The position numbers and the translations under genes are program-made. Below the pieces are notes generated by a model. The model had not been told where the DNA came from. It saw only the letters and a program-made list of their open reading frames with translations, and did not search any database. Below, piece after piece: positions 1 to 7,022 of a stretch of 11,240 nucleotides of DNA (the first letter of the stretch is position 1; every line of letters begins with the position of its first letter). Source of the DNA: Bordetella sp. (lineage in GTDB: Bacteria > Pseudomonadota > Gammaproteobacteria > Burkholderiales > Burkholderiaceae_B); the NCBI GenBank assembly GCA_027450125.1, contig DAIDKG010000084.1, positions 1 to 11,240 of the forward strand. The letters run 5' to 3'.

Positions 1-188
1 TAGTCGGTCATGGCGTGCAGGTCGGGCAGGTTGGGCCAGGCCAGGGCCATGGCCATGGATCCCAGCAGCACGCCGCACAGGCCCAGGCCACCGAAAAAAA
101 TGAACGCCTTGAGGAAGAATCGCAGGATCCAGGGACCTGTCGAGGCAGGCTGCGGATCTTGCTTGGAGGAATTTTGTCGGGTGCGCAT
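1..188 (-). CDS. mrcA: Penicillin-binding protein 1A, N-terminal fragment (cut by window start)
   Basis: This is the beginning of a bifunctional class A penicillin-binding protein, which polymerises and cross-links peptidoglycan at the outer face of the inner membrane. Only 62 complete codons are in the window and the gene continues leftwards. Visible are a short basic cytoplasmic tail (MRTRQNSSKQ), a hydrophobic membrane anchor at about residues 20-50, and then WPNLPDLHAMTD. That last segment matches the juxtamembrane motif seen just before the transglycosylase domain in PBP1A proteins. The start at 188 is the only ATG that leaves this short tail, but no Shine-Dalgarno sequence precedes it. 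A TAAAAT hexamer at 201-196 on this strand could be a -10 box placing the transcript start almost at the ATG. PBP1A is also the expected neighbour: mrcA lies divergent from the aroK side in many Proteobacteria. The identification is good but rests on a short fragment. Confidence 0.8.
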   Translation of the reverse strand, partial: MRTRQNSSKQDPQPASTGPWILRFFLKAFIFFGGLGLCGVLLGSMAMALAWPNLPDLHAMTD

Positions 189-283
189 CGCGGCGATTTT
201 ACGGTTGAACTGAATCCGGTTCGGACGGGGGGCGTCAGGGCTCTGTAACAAATAGTCCGGGCTGTGGTAACCGCACAACTGGC

Positions 284-305
284 GCCGCAATGGGATAATT
301 GCGGC
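284..305. repeat. Perfect 8-bp inverted repeat just upstream of aroK
   Basis: GCCGCAAT at 284-291 and ATTGCGGC at 298-305 are exact reverse complements separated by the six bases GGGATA. The repeat ends two bases before the aroK ATG and encloses the candidate -10 element. It could be a repressor operator overlapping the promoter. If transcription starts further upstream, it could instead be an RNA hairpin masking translation initiation. The repeat is seen directly; any function is inferred. Confidence 0.55.
291..299 (+). promoter_or_regulatory. Candidate extended -10 promoter element for aroK-aroB-dgt
   Basis: TGGGATAAT reads as an extended -10 (TGn followed by GATAAT, five of six matches to TATAAT). 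No good -35 hexamer lies 16-18 bp upstream (271-276 is CCGCAC), which is tolerable for extended -10 promoters. Transcription would begin about 306-307, at the aroK ATG itself, giving a leaderless mRNA. This agrees with the absence of a Shine-Dalgarno sequence before aroK. No other convincing promoter stands out in the 118-bp spacer. Confidence 0.35.
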
Positions 306-306
306 C

Positions 307-930
307 ATGAATAGGCAAGTGAATATCGGCGGGGCGCCCGAGCCCGACGTGTCGTGCGAATCCGGCGCGCCCTGCGTCGTCGCCAGCCCACCGGCCTGCC
401 TGGCCGGCGGCCGGCCGCTGTTCCTGGTGGGCATGATGGGCGCGGGCAAGACCACCATCGGCCGCGGCCTGGCCCGGGTGCTGGGGCGCGAATTCGTGGA
501 CCTGGACCATGAGCTGGAGGCGCGCTGCGGCGTGCGGGTGCCGGTGATCTTCGAGATCGAAGGCGAGACCGGGTTCCGCCGGCGCGAGGCGCAGACCCTG
601 CAGGAGTGTACCCAACGGCGCGATATCGTATTGGCCACCGGTGGCGGCGCCATCCTGGCCGATCAAAGCCGCAGCCTGCTGCGCGAGCGCGGCCTGGTGG
701 TCTATCTGCGCGCCACGCTGGACGAGCTGTTTCGCCGCACCTCGCGCGACCGCAACCGGCCCCTGCTGGCCACGCCGGATCCGCGCGGCACCCTGCGCCA
801 ATTGATGACGGCGCGCGATCCGCTCTATTGCGAGGCCGCGCATCTGATCATCGACACCGGCTCGTGCTCGGTCAATACCGTGGTCAAGCACGTGCTGTCC
901 AGGCTGAACAACTTCGAGATCGCGCCATGA
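307..930 (+). CDS. aroK: Shikimate kinase
   Basis: The enzyme phosphorylates shikimate to shikimate 3-phosphate with ATP, the fifth step of the cytoplasmic shikimate pathway to chorismate. The 207-residue product shows the Walker A loop GMMGAGKT at 42-49, the DLD pair (D65, D67), and FRRRE at 90-94, where R91 matches the shikimate-binding arginine. It also has the glycine-rich TGGGA at 111-115, the mobile lid RDRNRPLL at about 147-154, and the TARDPLY arginine R170. Most family members are about 175 residues, so this start gives roughly 35 extra N-terminal residues rich in Pro, Cys and Ala. In-frame GTG codons at 319 and 349 are possible alternatives, but neither has a convincing ribosome site. 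The stop overlaps the aroB start (ATGA, 927-930), so the two are probably translationally coupled. Function is certain; the exact start is not. Confidence 0.95.
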   Translation: MNRQVNIGGAPEPDVSCESGAPCVVASPPACLAGGRPLFLVGMMGAGKTTIGRGLARVLGREFVDLDHELEARCGVRVPVIFEIEGETGFRRREAQTLQECTQRRDIVLATGGGAILADQSRSLLRERGLVVYLRATLDELFRRTSRDRNRPLLATPDPRGTLRQLMTARDPLYCEAAHLIIDTGSCSVNTVVKHVLSRLNNFEIAP

Positions 931-2006
931 CCACCGTCGTCCACGTCGATACCCCCGGCGGCCAATATCCCATCCATATCGGCGCGGGCCGGCTCGACCA
1001 GCTCGATGCCGGCATCCCGGCCGATGCCACGTCCATCGTCATCGTCACCAATCCCGTCGTGGGCGCGCTGTACGCGCACCGGGCGCGCACGGCGCTGGCG
1101 CGCACCGGCCGGCGCGTGATCACCGTCGAACTGCCCGACGGCGAGGCCCACAAGGACTGGCAGACGCTGAACCTGATCTTCGACGCTCTGCTCGAGAACC
1201 GCTGCGACCGGCGCTGCGTGCTGGTGGCGCTGGGCGGCGGCGTGATCGGCGACATGGCCGGCTTCGCGGCTGCCGTCTATATGCGCGGGGTGCGCTTCGT
1301 GCAGGTGCCCACCACGCTGCTGGCGCAGGTGGATTCCTCGGTGGGCGGCAAGACGGCGGTGAACCATCCGCTGGGCAAGAACATGATAGGCGTGTTCCAC
1401 CAGCCCCTGGCCGTGCAGATCGACGTCGAGGCGCTGGCCACCCTGCCGGCGCGCGAAATCTCGGCCGGCCTGGCCGAAGTCATCAAATACGGCCTGATCC
1501 TCGATCCCGAGTTCTGGTCCTGGTGCGAGGCCAACGCGGCCAGGCTGCGCGCGCTCGACCGCGAGGCGCTGTCCTACGCCATCCGCCGCTCCTGCGAGCT
1601 CAAGGCGCAGGTGGTGGGCAAGGACGAACGCGAGTCCGGCCTGCGCGCCATTCTCAACCTGGGCCACACCTTCGGCCATGCCATCGAGTCGGGCCTGGGC
1701 TACGGCCAATGGCTGCACGGCGAGGCGGTAGGCTGCGGCCTGGTGCAGGCGGCCGAGCTGTCGGCCCGCGTGACGGGCCTGCCGGCGGCCGACGTGGCGC
1801 GTGTGCGCAAGCTGGTGGCTGACATAGGCTGCCCCGTCGCGGCGCCCGACCTGGGCGCCGAGCGCTGGCTGGCGCTGATGCAGGTCGACAAGAAGGCCGA
1901 GGGCGGCGAGATCAGGTTCGTGCTGCTGCCGCGCCTCGGCGAGGCGGTGACTCGACCGGCGCCCGAGGCGGCGGTGCGCGACACGCTGGCCTGCACCACG
2001 GGCTGA
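927..2006 (+). CDS. aroB: 3-dehydroquinate synthase
   Basis: AroB converts DAHP to 3-dehydroquinate, the second step of the shikimate pathway, using NAD and a divalent metal. The 359-residue protein has the usual length. It shows the NAD-binding GGGVIGD at 103-109, the substrate lysines in [13 protein letters not shown] (K142, K151), AEVIKYG with metal ligand E184, [11 protein letters not shown] with H247, and LHGEAVG with H264. These positions coincide with the E. coli numbering, which supports the ATG at 927. The open frame extends upstream to 606, but that part only overlaps aroK and has no homology to the family. aroB begins inside the aroK stop codon and ends 8 bp before dgt, so it is the middle gene of a three-gene operon. 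All active-site residues named are intact. Confidence 0.97.
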   Translation: MTTVVHVDTPGGQYPIHIGAGRLDQLDAGIPADATSIVIVTNPVVGALYAHRARTALARTGRRVITVELPDGEAHKDWQTLNLIFDALLENRCDRRCVLVALGGGVIGDMAGFAAAVYMRGVRFVQVPTTLLAQVDSSVGGKTAVNHPLGKNMIGVFHQPLAVQIDVEALATLPAREISAGLAEVIKYGLILDPEFWSWCEANAARLRALDREALSYAIRRSCELKAQVVGKDERESGLRAILNLGHTFGHAIESGLGYGQWLHGEAVGCGLVQAAELSARVTGLPAADVARVRKLVADIGCPVAAPDLGAERWLALMQVDKKAEGGEIRFVLLPRLGEAVTRPAPEAAVRDTLACTTG

Positions 2007-2014
2007 GGGCGGCC

Positions 2015-3163
2015 ATGTCCGAGTCGTTCCAGGCCCTGGCGCCCTACGCCTGCGATCCCGCCCGCACCCGCGGGCGCAGGTACGACGAGCCTTCGGCGTC
2101 CAACCGCAGCGAATTCCAGCGCGATCGTGACCGCATCATCCACTGCGGGGCCTTCCGCCGCCTCGAATACAAGACCCAAGTCTTCGTGAACCACGAAGGC
2201 GATCTGTTCCGTACGCGGCTCACGCATAGCCTGGAGGTCGCGCAGATCGCCCGTACCGTGGCGCGCAGCCTGGGGCTTTCCGAGGACCTGATCGAGGCCA
2301 TTGCGCTCGCGCACGACCTGGGCCACACGCCTTTCGGCCACGCCGGACAGGACGAGCTGAACGCCTGCATGCGCGAACTGGCGCCGGAAACGGGCGGTTT
2401 CGAGCACAATCTGCAGAGCCTGCGGGTGGTCGACGAACTGGAAGAGCGCTATGCCGAATTCAACGGCCTGAACCTGTGCTTCGAGACGCGCGAAGGCATA
2501 CTCAAGCATTGTTCGGTGGCGCACGCGCGCCATCTGGGCGAGGTGGGAAGGCGCTTTCTGGAGCGCACCCAGCCGTCGCTGGAGGCGCAGCTGGCCAACC
2601 TGGCCGACGAGGTGGCCTACAACAACCACGACATCGACGACGGCCTGCGCTCGGGCCTGCTTTCGCTGGACCAGCTGCGGGAAGTGGCTTTCTTCGCCCG
2701 GCACCACGCCGCCGTCGTCCAGCGCTACCCGGACCTGGCGCCGCGCCGCGCCATCCACGAGACCATACGCCGCATGATCAACACGCTCATCGTCGACCTG
2801 ACGGCCACCACGCGCGAGCGCATCGCCGCGCATGCGCCGGCCAGCAGCGACGACGTGCGCGTCGCGCCGCCGCTGGCCGGCTTCTCGGACACGGTGCGGC
2901 GCGAGGCCGACGAGCTCAAGACCTTCCTCTTCGACAATCTCTATCGGCACTACCAGGTGATGCGCATGACGGCCAAGATGCGCCGCGTGGTGCGCGAACT
3001 GTTCGTGGCCTTCCTGGACGATCCGCGCGTGCTGCCGCCCGATTACCGCCGCGACGAACAGGCCGGGCAAGCGCGCGCCATCGCCGACTACATCGCCGGC
3101 ATGACGGACCGCTACGCGATGCGCGAGCACCGGCGGCTGTTCGAGATCAATCCGCAGAGCTGA
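2015..3163 (+). CDS. dgt: dGTP triphosphohydrolase-like HD-domain protein (short dGTPase class)
   Basis: The family cleaves dNTPs to deoxynucleoside plus tripolyphosphate, which controls dNTP pools in the cytoplasm. At 382 residues this is the short subfamily, not the roughly 505-residue E. coli Dgt type, so dGTP specificity cannot be assumed. Motifs seen are [20 protein letters not shown] at 36-55, the HD-domain metal ligands H71, H100-D101 and D198 (in NLADEVAY), [10 protein letters not shown] at 103-112 and FEHNLQSLR at 129-137. The family C-terminal motif [11 protein letters not shown] is at 358-368. The start follows a GAGGG ribosome site (2005-2009) overlapping the aroB stop, 8 bp after it. 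dgt directly downstream of aroB is a common betaproteobacterial order; the link to aromatic synthesis is probably only co-transcription. It is the last gene of the operon. Confidence 0.93.
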   Translation: MSESFQALAPYACDPARTRGRRYDEPSASNRSEFQRDRDRIIHCGAFRRLEYKTQVFVNHEGDLFRTRLTHSLEVAQIARTVARSLGLSEDLIEAIALAHDLGHTPFGHAGQDELNACMRELAPETGGFEHNLQSLRVVDELEERYAEFNGLNLCFETREGILKHCSVAHARHLGEVGRRFLERTQPSLEAQLANLADEVAYNNHDIDDGLRSGLLSLDQLREVAFFARHHAAVVQRYPDLAPRRAIHETIRRMINTLIVDLTATTRERIAAHAPASSDDVRVAPPLAGFSDTVRREADELKTFLFDNLYRHYQVMRMTAKMRRVVRELFVAFLDDPRVLPPDYRRDEQAGQARAIADYIAGMTDRYAMREHRRLFEINPQS

Positions 3164-3165
3164 TC

Positions 3166-3211
3166 TGCGCCCCGGGGCGGGCGCAAAACATGAGCGGCCC
3201 CTCGGGGCCGC
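3166..3211. terminator. Two GC-rich palindromes between convergent dgt and ABC operon
   Basis: In the 68-bp gap between two convergent genes there are two perfect hairpins. The first is TGCGCCC (3166-3172) paired with GGGCGCA (3179-3185) around a six-base loop. The second is GCGGCCCC (3194-3201) paired with GGGGCCGC (3204-3211), with only TC between the arms, so the real loop is probably four bases. Neither is followed by a T-tract on either strand. They are plausible bidirectional transcription stops, perhaps Rho-assisted, but not classical intrinsic terminators. Confidence 0.45.
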
Positions 3212-3231
3212 ATGGCGCGCGTGCCGTCAGG

Positions 3232-4005
3232 TCAGGCGTGGGTTTGCGCAAAGCGCGCGAGAAAGCTGCGCGTGGCTTCCTGCTGCGGGGCCTCGATCAC
3301 CTGCGAGGGGGGGCCGCATTCGACCACCACGCCGTCGCGCATGAAGATCACCTTGTCGGCGACTTCCCTGGCAAACCCCATTTCGTGCGTGACCAGCATC
3401 ATGGTCATGCCCTCGCGCGCCAGCGACTTGATCACCTGCAGCACCTCGCCCACCAGCTCGGGATCGAGCGCCGACGTGGCCTCGTCGAACAGCATGACCT
3501 CGGGCCGCATGGCCAGGGCCCGCGCGATGGCCACGCGCTGCTTCTGTCCGCCCGAAAGCTTGTCGGGGTAGAAATCGGCCTTGTCGGCCAGGCCCACCTT
3601 CTGCAACAGCTCGCGCGCCGTGGCTCGCGCCTGGGCCTTGTCCTGCCTGAGCACGGTGACCGGGCCTTCCATGACGTTGCCCAGCGCGGTCATGTGCGGG
3701 AACAGGTTGAAGTGCTGGAACACCATGCCCGTGCGGGCGCGAAAGCGCGCCAGCTCGCGGTCGCCCGGCAGGCGGGTGGCGTTGCTGCCGAAGGCGGCAT
3801 CGTGCCCGCCCACCCGCACCTGGCCCGAGTCGGGCAGCGTGAGCAGGTTGATGCAACGCAGCAGCGTGGACTTGCCCGAACCCGAGGGCCCGATTAGCGC
3901 GACCACTTCTCCCTTGGCGACTTCGAGGTTGATGCCCTTGAGCACGGCATTGCTGCCGAAGGATTTTTCCAGGTTGCGGATTTCGATGAGCGGCGCTTGC
4001 GTCAT
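3232..4005 (-). CDS. Polar amino acid ABC transporter, ATP-binding protein (GlnQ/HisP type)
   Basis: This is the ATPase that powers import of an amino acid from the periplasm, bound to the inner face of the membrane as a dimer with the permease encoded upstream. The 257-residue protein has every ABC motif: Walker [10 protein letters not shown] at 39-47, Q-loop Q97 in [11 protein letters not shown], signature LSGGQKQR at 150-157, Walker B MLFDEATS at 171-178 with catalytic E175, D-loop SALDPE, and H-loop H207 in [12 protein letters not shown]. The last motif is typical of the polar amino acid subfamily. An AAGGA ribosome site (4016-4012) precedes the start by six bases. The start overlaps the permease stop by one base (TGATG), so translation is coupled. 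The substrate cannot be read from the ATPase. It is the last gene of the operon. Confidence 0.94.
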   Translation of the reverse strand: MTQAPLIEIRNLEKSFGSNAVLKGINLEVAKGEVVALIGPSGSGKSTLLRCINLLTLPDSGQVRVGGHDAAFGSNATRLPGDRELARFRARTGMVFQHFNLFPHMTALGNVMEGPVTVLRQDKAQARATARELLQKVGLADKADFYPDKLSGGQKQRVAIARALAMRPEVMLFDEATSALDPELVGEVLQVIKSLAREGMTMMLVTHEMGFAREVADKVIFMRDGVVVECGPPSQVIEAPQQEATRSFLARFAQTHA

Positions 4006-4676
4006 CAGGTTTCCTTGACGGGAGAGCCGAATTCCAGGCGCTTGGCCCAGATGGTCACCGGCAGCAGCACGACGAAGTACAGCACGGCGACCAGGGTGTA
4101 GATTTCCAGCGGCCGGTAGGTGTCGTGCGCGATCACCTGGCCCTGGTAGAGCAGGTCGGGCAGCGCCAGCACGGACAGCAGCGAGGTGTTCTTGAGCTGC
4201 ATGATGGACTGGCTGATGAGCGGCGGGATCATGCGCTTGAAAGCCTGCGGCAGCACGATGCGCCGCATCACCTGCGCGCGCGTCATGCCCAGGGCCTGGC
4301 CGGCTTCGGTCTGGCCCGGGTCGGTGGCGATGATGCCGCCGCGGATGATTTCGGAATAGAACGCGCCGCCGTACAGCGACAGGCACAGCGCCGCGGCGAC
4401 GGGCGCCGAGATCGAGATGCCCGCGAGCACGGGCAGCGCGTAGTAGAACCAGATCAGCTGCACCAGCACCGGCGTGCAGCGGAACACTTCGATATAGGCC
4501 CGGATGGGGGCGGTGATCCAGCGGGAGCGGGCCAGCCGGCCCATGCCCGTCAGCAGGCCCACCAGCAGGCCCAGCGCCACGCAGACGACCGTGAAAAAGA
4601 GCGTATAGCCCAGGCCGTGCAGGATGATCCAGCGATATTCCCAGAGCACCTCGAAGTGCCAGGTGTAAGTCCCCAT
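4005..4676 (-). CDS. Polar amino acid ABC transporter, permease (HisM/GlnP type)
   Basis: This is the membrane channel of the importer. The 223-residue protein has a periplasmic N-terminus and about five hydrophobic segments, roughly at 18-43, 69-88, 91-112, 160-178 and 191-211. Family signatures are [18 protein letters not shown] at 61-78 and the EAA loop [20 protein letters not shown] at 124-143, which docks onto the ATPase. Only one permease gene is present, so the channel is probably a homodimer and not a HisQ/HisM-like heterodimer. The ATG at 4676 was chosen because the family alignment begins there; the open frame upstream only overlaps the binding-protein gene. The gene starts 17 bp after the binding-protein stop and has only a weak ribosome site. 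Its stop overlaps the ATPase start. Confidence 0.93.
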   Translation of the reverse strand: MGTYTWHFEVLWEYRWIILHGLGYTLFFTVVCVALGLLVGLLTGMGRLARSRWITAPIRAYIEVFRCTPVLVQLIWFYYALPVLAGISISAPVAAALCLSLYGGAFYSEIIRGGIIATDPGQTEAGQALGMTRAQVMRRIVLPQAFKRMIPPLISQSIMQLKNTSLLSVLALPDLLYQGQVIAHDTYRPLEIYTLVAVLYFVVLLPVTIWAKRLEFGSPVKET

Positions 4677-4693
4677 GGCGCGCGTCTGTCCGG

Positions 4694-5530
4694 TCAGAAG
4701 TCCATGTCGGCAGGGAAGGCGCTGGGCTTGACGCCCGCGAGCTTCTGCATATTGCTCATGATGACCTGCTTGACCTCGCCGTCCTTGTGGGCCTTGGCCA
4801 GCCACGCGTTGACCGCGTTCAGCAGCCGGTGGTCGGCTTCCTTTTGCAGGCCGATTGAGACCTCGTTGGAGAACACGGGCTTGGGAATGGTGAGCGTGCC
4901 GGCGTCGGGCACCTTGGCCAGCATGGGCAGGGCCAGCGTGATGACTTCCACCTGGCAGTCGACGCGGCCGGCCTGCAGGGCCAGGGTGGCGGCGCCCTGG
5001 CTGTCAAAGCGCTGGATGTCGGCTTTGGGCGCCATCTTGGTGGCGGCCATGTCGTTGCTCGAGCCGACGTCCACGCCGATCTTGACCTTGGGATTGCTCA
5101 GTTCGGCCCAGGACTTGCCGGCGTTGGCCTTGTCGCAGACGGTGGTGTAGGTGTTGACGAACAGCGTGTTGGTGAAGTCGATCGCCTTGGCGCGCTCGGG
5201 CGTCGGGGCCATGCCGAACATGATGTCGATCTTGTTCGATTGCAGGTCCAGCACCGCGTTGCCCCAGGTGGTCTCCACGTATTTGACCTTCACCCCCAGC
5301 GACTTGGCCAGATCCTGGGCGAAGTCCGGCCCGAAGCCGTCCCACTTGCCCGTGGCCAGGTCCTTGTGGAAATACGGCACGGCGTCGGCGATGACGCCCA
5401 CGCGCAGCACCTTGCTGTGCTCTACGCGGTCCCAGCCGCTCTGGGCGGCGCCCTGGGCCGAGGCCGTGAAGCCGGCCGCGGCCAGGGACATGGCGGCGGC
5501 GATCCTGATGGTGTGATGCATGAAGCGCAT
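4694..5530 (-). CDS. Polar amino acid ABC transporter, periplasmic substrate-binding protein
   Basis: This is the periplasmic receptor that captures the ligand and delivers it to the permease. The 278-residue precursor has a clear signal peptide: basic start MRFMHHTIR, hydrophobic core to about 20, and a likely cut after TASA near residue 25. The mature protein has the SBP family 3 pattern: RVGV at 43-46, [13 protein letters not shown] at 63-75, and [14 protein letters not shown] at 107-120, whose R113 aligns with the arginine that holds the ligand carboxylate. By eye, the aspartate that usually binds the ligand amino group, five residues after the GRxD motif, appears to be V196 (GRVDCQVEV, 188-196), with E195 beside it. 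Two cysteines (C132, C192) could form a disulfide. The start at 5530 follows an AAGGGG ribosome site by six bases; an in-frame ATG at 5563 lies upstream of that site and is unlikely. It is the first gene of the operon. Ligand unknown. Confidence 0.92.
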   Translation of the reverse strand: MRFMHHTIRIAAAMSLAAAGFTASAQGAAQSGWDRVEHSKVLRVGVIADAVPYFHKDLATGKWDGFGPDFAQDLAKSLGVKVKYVETTWGNAVLDLQSNKIDIMFGMAPTPERAKAIDFTNTLFVNTYTTVCDKANAGKSWAELSNPKVKIGVDVGSSNDMAATKMAPKADIQRFDSQGAATLALQAGRVDCQVEVITLALPMLAKVPDAGTLTIPKPVFSNEVSIGLQKEADHRLLNAVNAWLAKAHKDGEVKQVIMSNMQKLAGVKPSAFPADMDF

Positions 5531-5628
5531 GGAATTCCCCTTGTTTGTCTGACTGAGATGCATGGCTGCGTGCCGGGCGGATAAGATGCCCGAAAGGCGC
5601 GATTTTAGACTCTTGCAGAGGATTCTAT
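5531..5628. promoter_or_regulatory. Divergent promoter region, ABC importer / racemase
   Basis: This 98-bp spacer must hold the start signals of both the leftward importer operon and the rightward racemase gene. I can see the ribosome sites AAGGGG for the binding protein and AGAGGA (5617-5622) for the racemase. There is also a weak inverted repeat, CGGGC (5574-5578) and GCCCG (5588-5592), with nine bases between the arms that might be an operator. No -35/-10 pair matches well enough on either strand to call a promoter. Confidence 0.4.
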
Positions 5629-6285
5629 ATGGGTTTCCTGGGCGTTCTGATGCTCGATACGCGTTTTCCCCGCCCGCCCGGCGACATCGGCAATCCGGCC
5701 ACTTTCGAGGCGCTGGGCATTCCCGTGCGCTATCTCACGGTGACGGGCGCCTCGCCCATGCGGGTGGTGCGCGAGGCTGATCCGGCGCTGCTCGCGCCCT
5801 TCATCGCCGCTGCGCGCTCGCTGGCCGGGCAGGGCGCCTCGCTGGTTTCCACGAGCTGCGGGTTCCTGGCCGCCTTTCAGGCGGATATGGCCGCCGCGGT
5901 CGACGTGCCTGTGGTGACCTCCAGCCTGTTGCAATGCGCGACGTTGGATGCGCCCGGCGTGCTGACCTTCGATGCGCAGTCCTTGACGCCTGAGCTTTTG
6001 CGGCGTGCCGGCGTACCACCGGGCACGCCGGTGCAGGGCATTGCGCCCGGCTGCGAATTTCATACCCGACTGCTGCACAACCACGACCGGCTCGATCTGC
6101 AAGAAGCTGGGCGCAACGTGGTGGAAGCGGCGCGGGAGCTGGTGCGCCGCCATCCCGGCGTGCGTACCCTCGTCCTGGAGTGCACCAATGTGCCGCCTTA
6201 TCGCGATGCGATCGAAGCGGCCACCGGCCGGCCGGTGCACGACATCGTCACGCTGCTGCAGGCGCGCTGGCGCGGCCTGCCGTGA
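5629..6285 (+). CDS. Asp/Glu/hydantoin racemase-superfamily protein
   Basis: The 218-residue protein belongs to the cofactor-independent two-cysteine racemase fold. The two catalytic cysteines lie where expected: C77 in STSCGFLAAF (N-terminal half) and C185 in LVLECTNVPPY (C-terminal half). Each sits at the end of a predicted strand and acts on opposite faces of the substrate. Members interconvert L- and D-amino acids, or act on hydantoins or maleate; the sequence does not decide which. The start near LGVLMLDTRFPRPPGDIGNP fits the family, which often begins with a G-(I/V)-(L/I) strand followed by a PGD motif. An AGAGGA ribosome site is six bases upstream. It lies divergent from the amino acid importer, so a role in using the imported compound is plausible but unproven. 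It converges on the GST gene with 18 bp between the stop codons and no visible terminator. Confidence 0.85.
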   Translation: MGFLGVLMLDTRFPRPPGDIGNPATFEALGIPVRYLTVTGASPMRVVREADPALLAPFIAAARSLAGQGASLVSTSCGFLAAFQADMAAAVDVPVVTSSLLQCATLDAPGVLTFDAQSLTPELLRRAGVPPGTPVQGIAPGCEFHTRLLHNHDRLDLQEAGRNVVEAARELVRRHPGVRTLVLECTNVPPYRDAIEAATGRPVHDIVTLLQARWRGLP

Positions 6286-6303
6286 TTCGATCCGCGCGAT
6301 TGC

Positions 6304-6978
6304 CTAGCGCTGCGTGCGGTAGGGCTCGTCCTGCGCGACCCACATGCCTTCGGCGCGCGCCTCGCGCATCCAGTCCTGCATGGCGGGCAGGGCCAGGACG
6401 GCGTCCATGTAGTCGCGCGCCGCGCCGTCGGCGGCAACGCAGTAGGTCGTGAAGCGCGACACGACGGGCGCATAAAAGGCATCGGCGATGCTGAACTTGC
6501 CGAAAAGGAAGGGCCCGGCCGGGAAAGGCCCGCCCTGGCCGAACTCGGCGCGGGTGTCGCGCCAAAGCGCCAGCACCTGGGCGATGTCCTGCCTGGCCTC
6601 GGTGAGATCGATGCCGGGCAGATGGGCCTCGATGTTCATGGGCATCAAGCGGCGCAGATCGCCGAAGCCGCTGTGCATCTGTGCGGCCAGCGAGCGGGCC
6701 CGCGCGCGGGCGCGCGGATCGGTGGGCCACAGGCCGGCTTCGGGATGGCGCTCGGCCGCATATTCGCAGATGGCCAGCGAGTCCCACACCGAGAAGCCCT
6801 CGTCGATCAGGCAAGGCACCTTGCCGGCGGGCGTCAGCCCTTTGAGCTGCGGCGCGAATTCGGGGGTGTCCAGATTCAGGCGCTTTTCTTCGAAGGCGAT
6901 GCCGGCCGCGCGCAGCGCGAGCCAGGCCCGCAGCGACCAGGACGAGTAGTTCTTGTTGGCGATGACGAGTGTGTACAT
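6304..6978 (-). CDS. Glutathione S-transferase family protein
   Basis: This is a cytosolic two-domain GST-like protein of 224 residues, the usual length. The N-terminal thioredoxin-like domain (about 1-80) begins MYTLVIANKNYSSWS, placing candidate catalytic serines at 12-13. It contains the cis-proline motif KVPCLID at 53-59 and the glutathione-contacting DSLAI at 66-70, where E is commoner than D in the family. The helical C-terminal domain holds the conserved folding motif FSIADAFYAP at 162-171. Family members conjugate glutathione, isomerise or reduce; the substrate is unknown. The gene lies 44 bp downstream of uvrA on the same strand with no strong terminator between, so it may be co-transcribed with uvrA. 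Only a weak GGAC-type ribosome site precedes the ATG. Confidence 0.88.
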   Translation of the reverse strand: MYTLVIANKNYSSWSLRAWLALRAAGIAFEEKRLNLDTPEFAPQLKGLTPAGKVPCLIDEGFSVWDSLAICEYAAERHPEAGLWPTDPRARARARSLAAQMHSGFGDLRRLMPMNIEAHLPGIDLTEARQDIAQVLALWRDTRAEFGQGGPFPAGPFLFGKFSIADAFYAPVVSRFTTYCVAADGAARDYMDAVLALPAMQDWMREARAEGMWVAQDEPYRTQR

Positions 6979-7022
6979 GGACGGTCCGATGAACAGGTGC
7001 GGCGATGAGCCGGCAGGCCAGT

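Noticed and set aside
606..926. An upstream in-frame extension of aroB
   Set aside because: This part overlaps aroK in another frame and encodes Arg/Ala-rich sequence. The AroB family begins at the ATG at 927, which overlaps the aroK stop in a normal coupling arrangement.
1700..3130. A 476-codon minus-strand open frame opposite aroB and dgt
   Set aside because: Same GC-driven shadow: it covers two genes with intact active sites, and its product is compositionally biased with no recognisable motif.
2476..3897. A 473-codon plus-strand open frame spanning the end of dgt and the ATPase gene
   Set aside because: It is out of frame with dgt, crosses the convergent gap and runs antisense through the ABC ATPase. 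It has no family resemblance.
5531..5563. A longer binding-protein start at 5563
   Set aside because: The AAGGGG ribosome site lies inside this extension. The ATG at 5530 gives a normal signal peptide, whereas the extension would place 11 polar residues in front of it.
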